In this document: positions 38,969 to 39,084 of the stretch, piece by piece | Numbering within the stretch: position 1 is the first letter of the stretch | Layout of the letters: each line of letters begins with the position of its first letter | The notes under the pieces: generated by a model | What the model was told of the DNA's origin: nothing | The model's input: only the letters and a program-made list of their open reading frames with translations | The model's database searches: none | NCBI GenBank assembly: GCA_045602025.1 | Contig: JAZSAT010000018.1 | Coordinates: 1 to 39,084 of the forward strand | DNA length: 39,084 bases | Reading direction: 5' to 3' | Source: RGIG5579 sp045602025 | GTDB lineage: Bacteria > Bacillota > Clostridia > Oscillospirales > SIG627 | Position numbers and translations under genes: made by a program

Positions 38969-39084
38969 TTATTCAGCCTTTGCTTCTTCTGCAGGAGCTT
39001 CTTCTGCGGGAGCAGCTTCTTCAGCTTTTACTTCCTCAGCGGGAGCTTCTTCTGCGGGAGCAGCTTTCTTTGCGGGAGCTTTCT
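38969..39084 (-). CDS. C-terminal tail of an Ala/Pro/Glu/Lys-rich protein (cut by window edge)
   Basis: The last 37 codons of a minus-strand gene, ending TAA at 38969-38971. The residues are repeats of PAEEA and PAKKA type (KAPAKKAAPAEEAP at the upstream end, APAEEAKAE at the end). Such acidic alanine-proline tails are common on ribosomal proteins, trigger factor and some RNA-binding proteins of Clostridia. The body lies outside the window, so the protein cannot be named. A terminator follows, so it is the last gene of its operon. Confidence 0.8.
   Translation of the reverse strand, partial: KAPAKKAAPAEEAPAEEVKAEEAAPAEEAPAEEAKAE

Overview
The window looks like a chromosomal contig of an uncultured, probably gut-associated Clostridia bacterium (Bacillota). 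The grounds are the Gram-positive style ribosomal and nusA operons, strong AGGAGG-type ribosome binding sites, sigma-A promoters with 16-17 base spacers, many lipoproteins, a cdaA-cdaR pair, DUF4330 proteins next to an O-antigen-ligase-like protein, and one promoter of sporulation sigma type. There is no plasmid, phage, insertion sequence or CRISPR array. Most of the window is core genome; the accessory parts are roughly 4-10 kb, 21-22.4 kb and 34-39 kb.

Layout. 1-3817 (minus): rimP-nusA-ylxR-rplGA-infB, with infB running off the left edge. 3855-9757: a lipoprotein, a GH78-like glycosidase, a mutY gene broken by an in-frame TAG, a ceramidase-like lipoprotein, tRNA-Leu(GAG), and a 29-residue cysteine-rich membrane peptide behind a SigE/SigK-like promoter. 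9757-17575 (minus): one tightly packed run rimM-trmD-(O-antigen-ligase-like)-DUF4330-DUF4330-htpG-cdaA-cdaR. 17675-21207 (plus): rpmG-secE-nusG-rplK-rplA, then a second promoter with an L10 leader and rplJ-rplL. rpoB does not follow; instead there are two low-complexity lipoproteins. 22426-25547 (minus): an amino-acid ABC importer. 25655-29989 (plus): a D-Ala-D-Ala carboxypeptidase, a zinc-type ArsR/SmtB repressor with its palindromic operator, a P1B ATPase, a GNAT acetyltransferase and tRNA-Thr(CGT). 30084-34054 (minus): nitroreductase, MaoC-like protein, a single-pass membrane protein, tpiA and pgk. 34142-38693 (minus): a 1391-residue secreted repeat protein, a 44-residue peptide behind it, and a structured 5' leader in front of it. 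The right edge holds the Ala/Pro/Glu-rich tail of a further minus-strand protein.

Most interesting points. (1) mutY carries TAG exactly where the catalytic glutamate codon should be. The change GAG to TAG is itself the kind of transversion that MutY prevents. (2) The giant repeat protein, the 44-residue peptide and the roughly 95-base folded leader form a self-contained unit with a strong promoter and terminator; I do not recognise the leader as a known riboswitch, and this is the best candidate here for something undescribed. (3) A 29-residue Cys-rich peptide appears to be sporulation-controlled. (4) c-di-AMP synthesis and htpG are embedded in a translation and cell-surface operon without glmM.

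TAG occurs once as an ordinary stop (14235 gene); almost all other genes end in TAA or TGA, so this window alone does not settle whether TAG could be recoded. All functional calls come from reading motifs and context by eye; no database search was possible.
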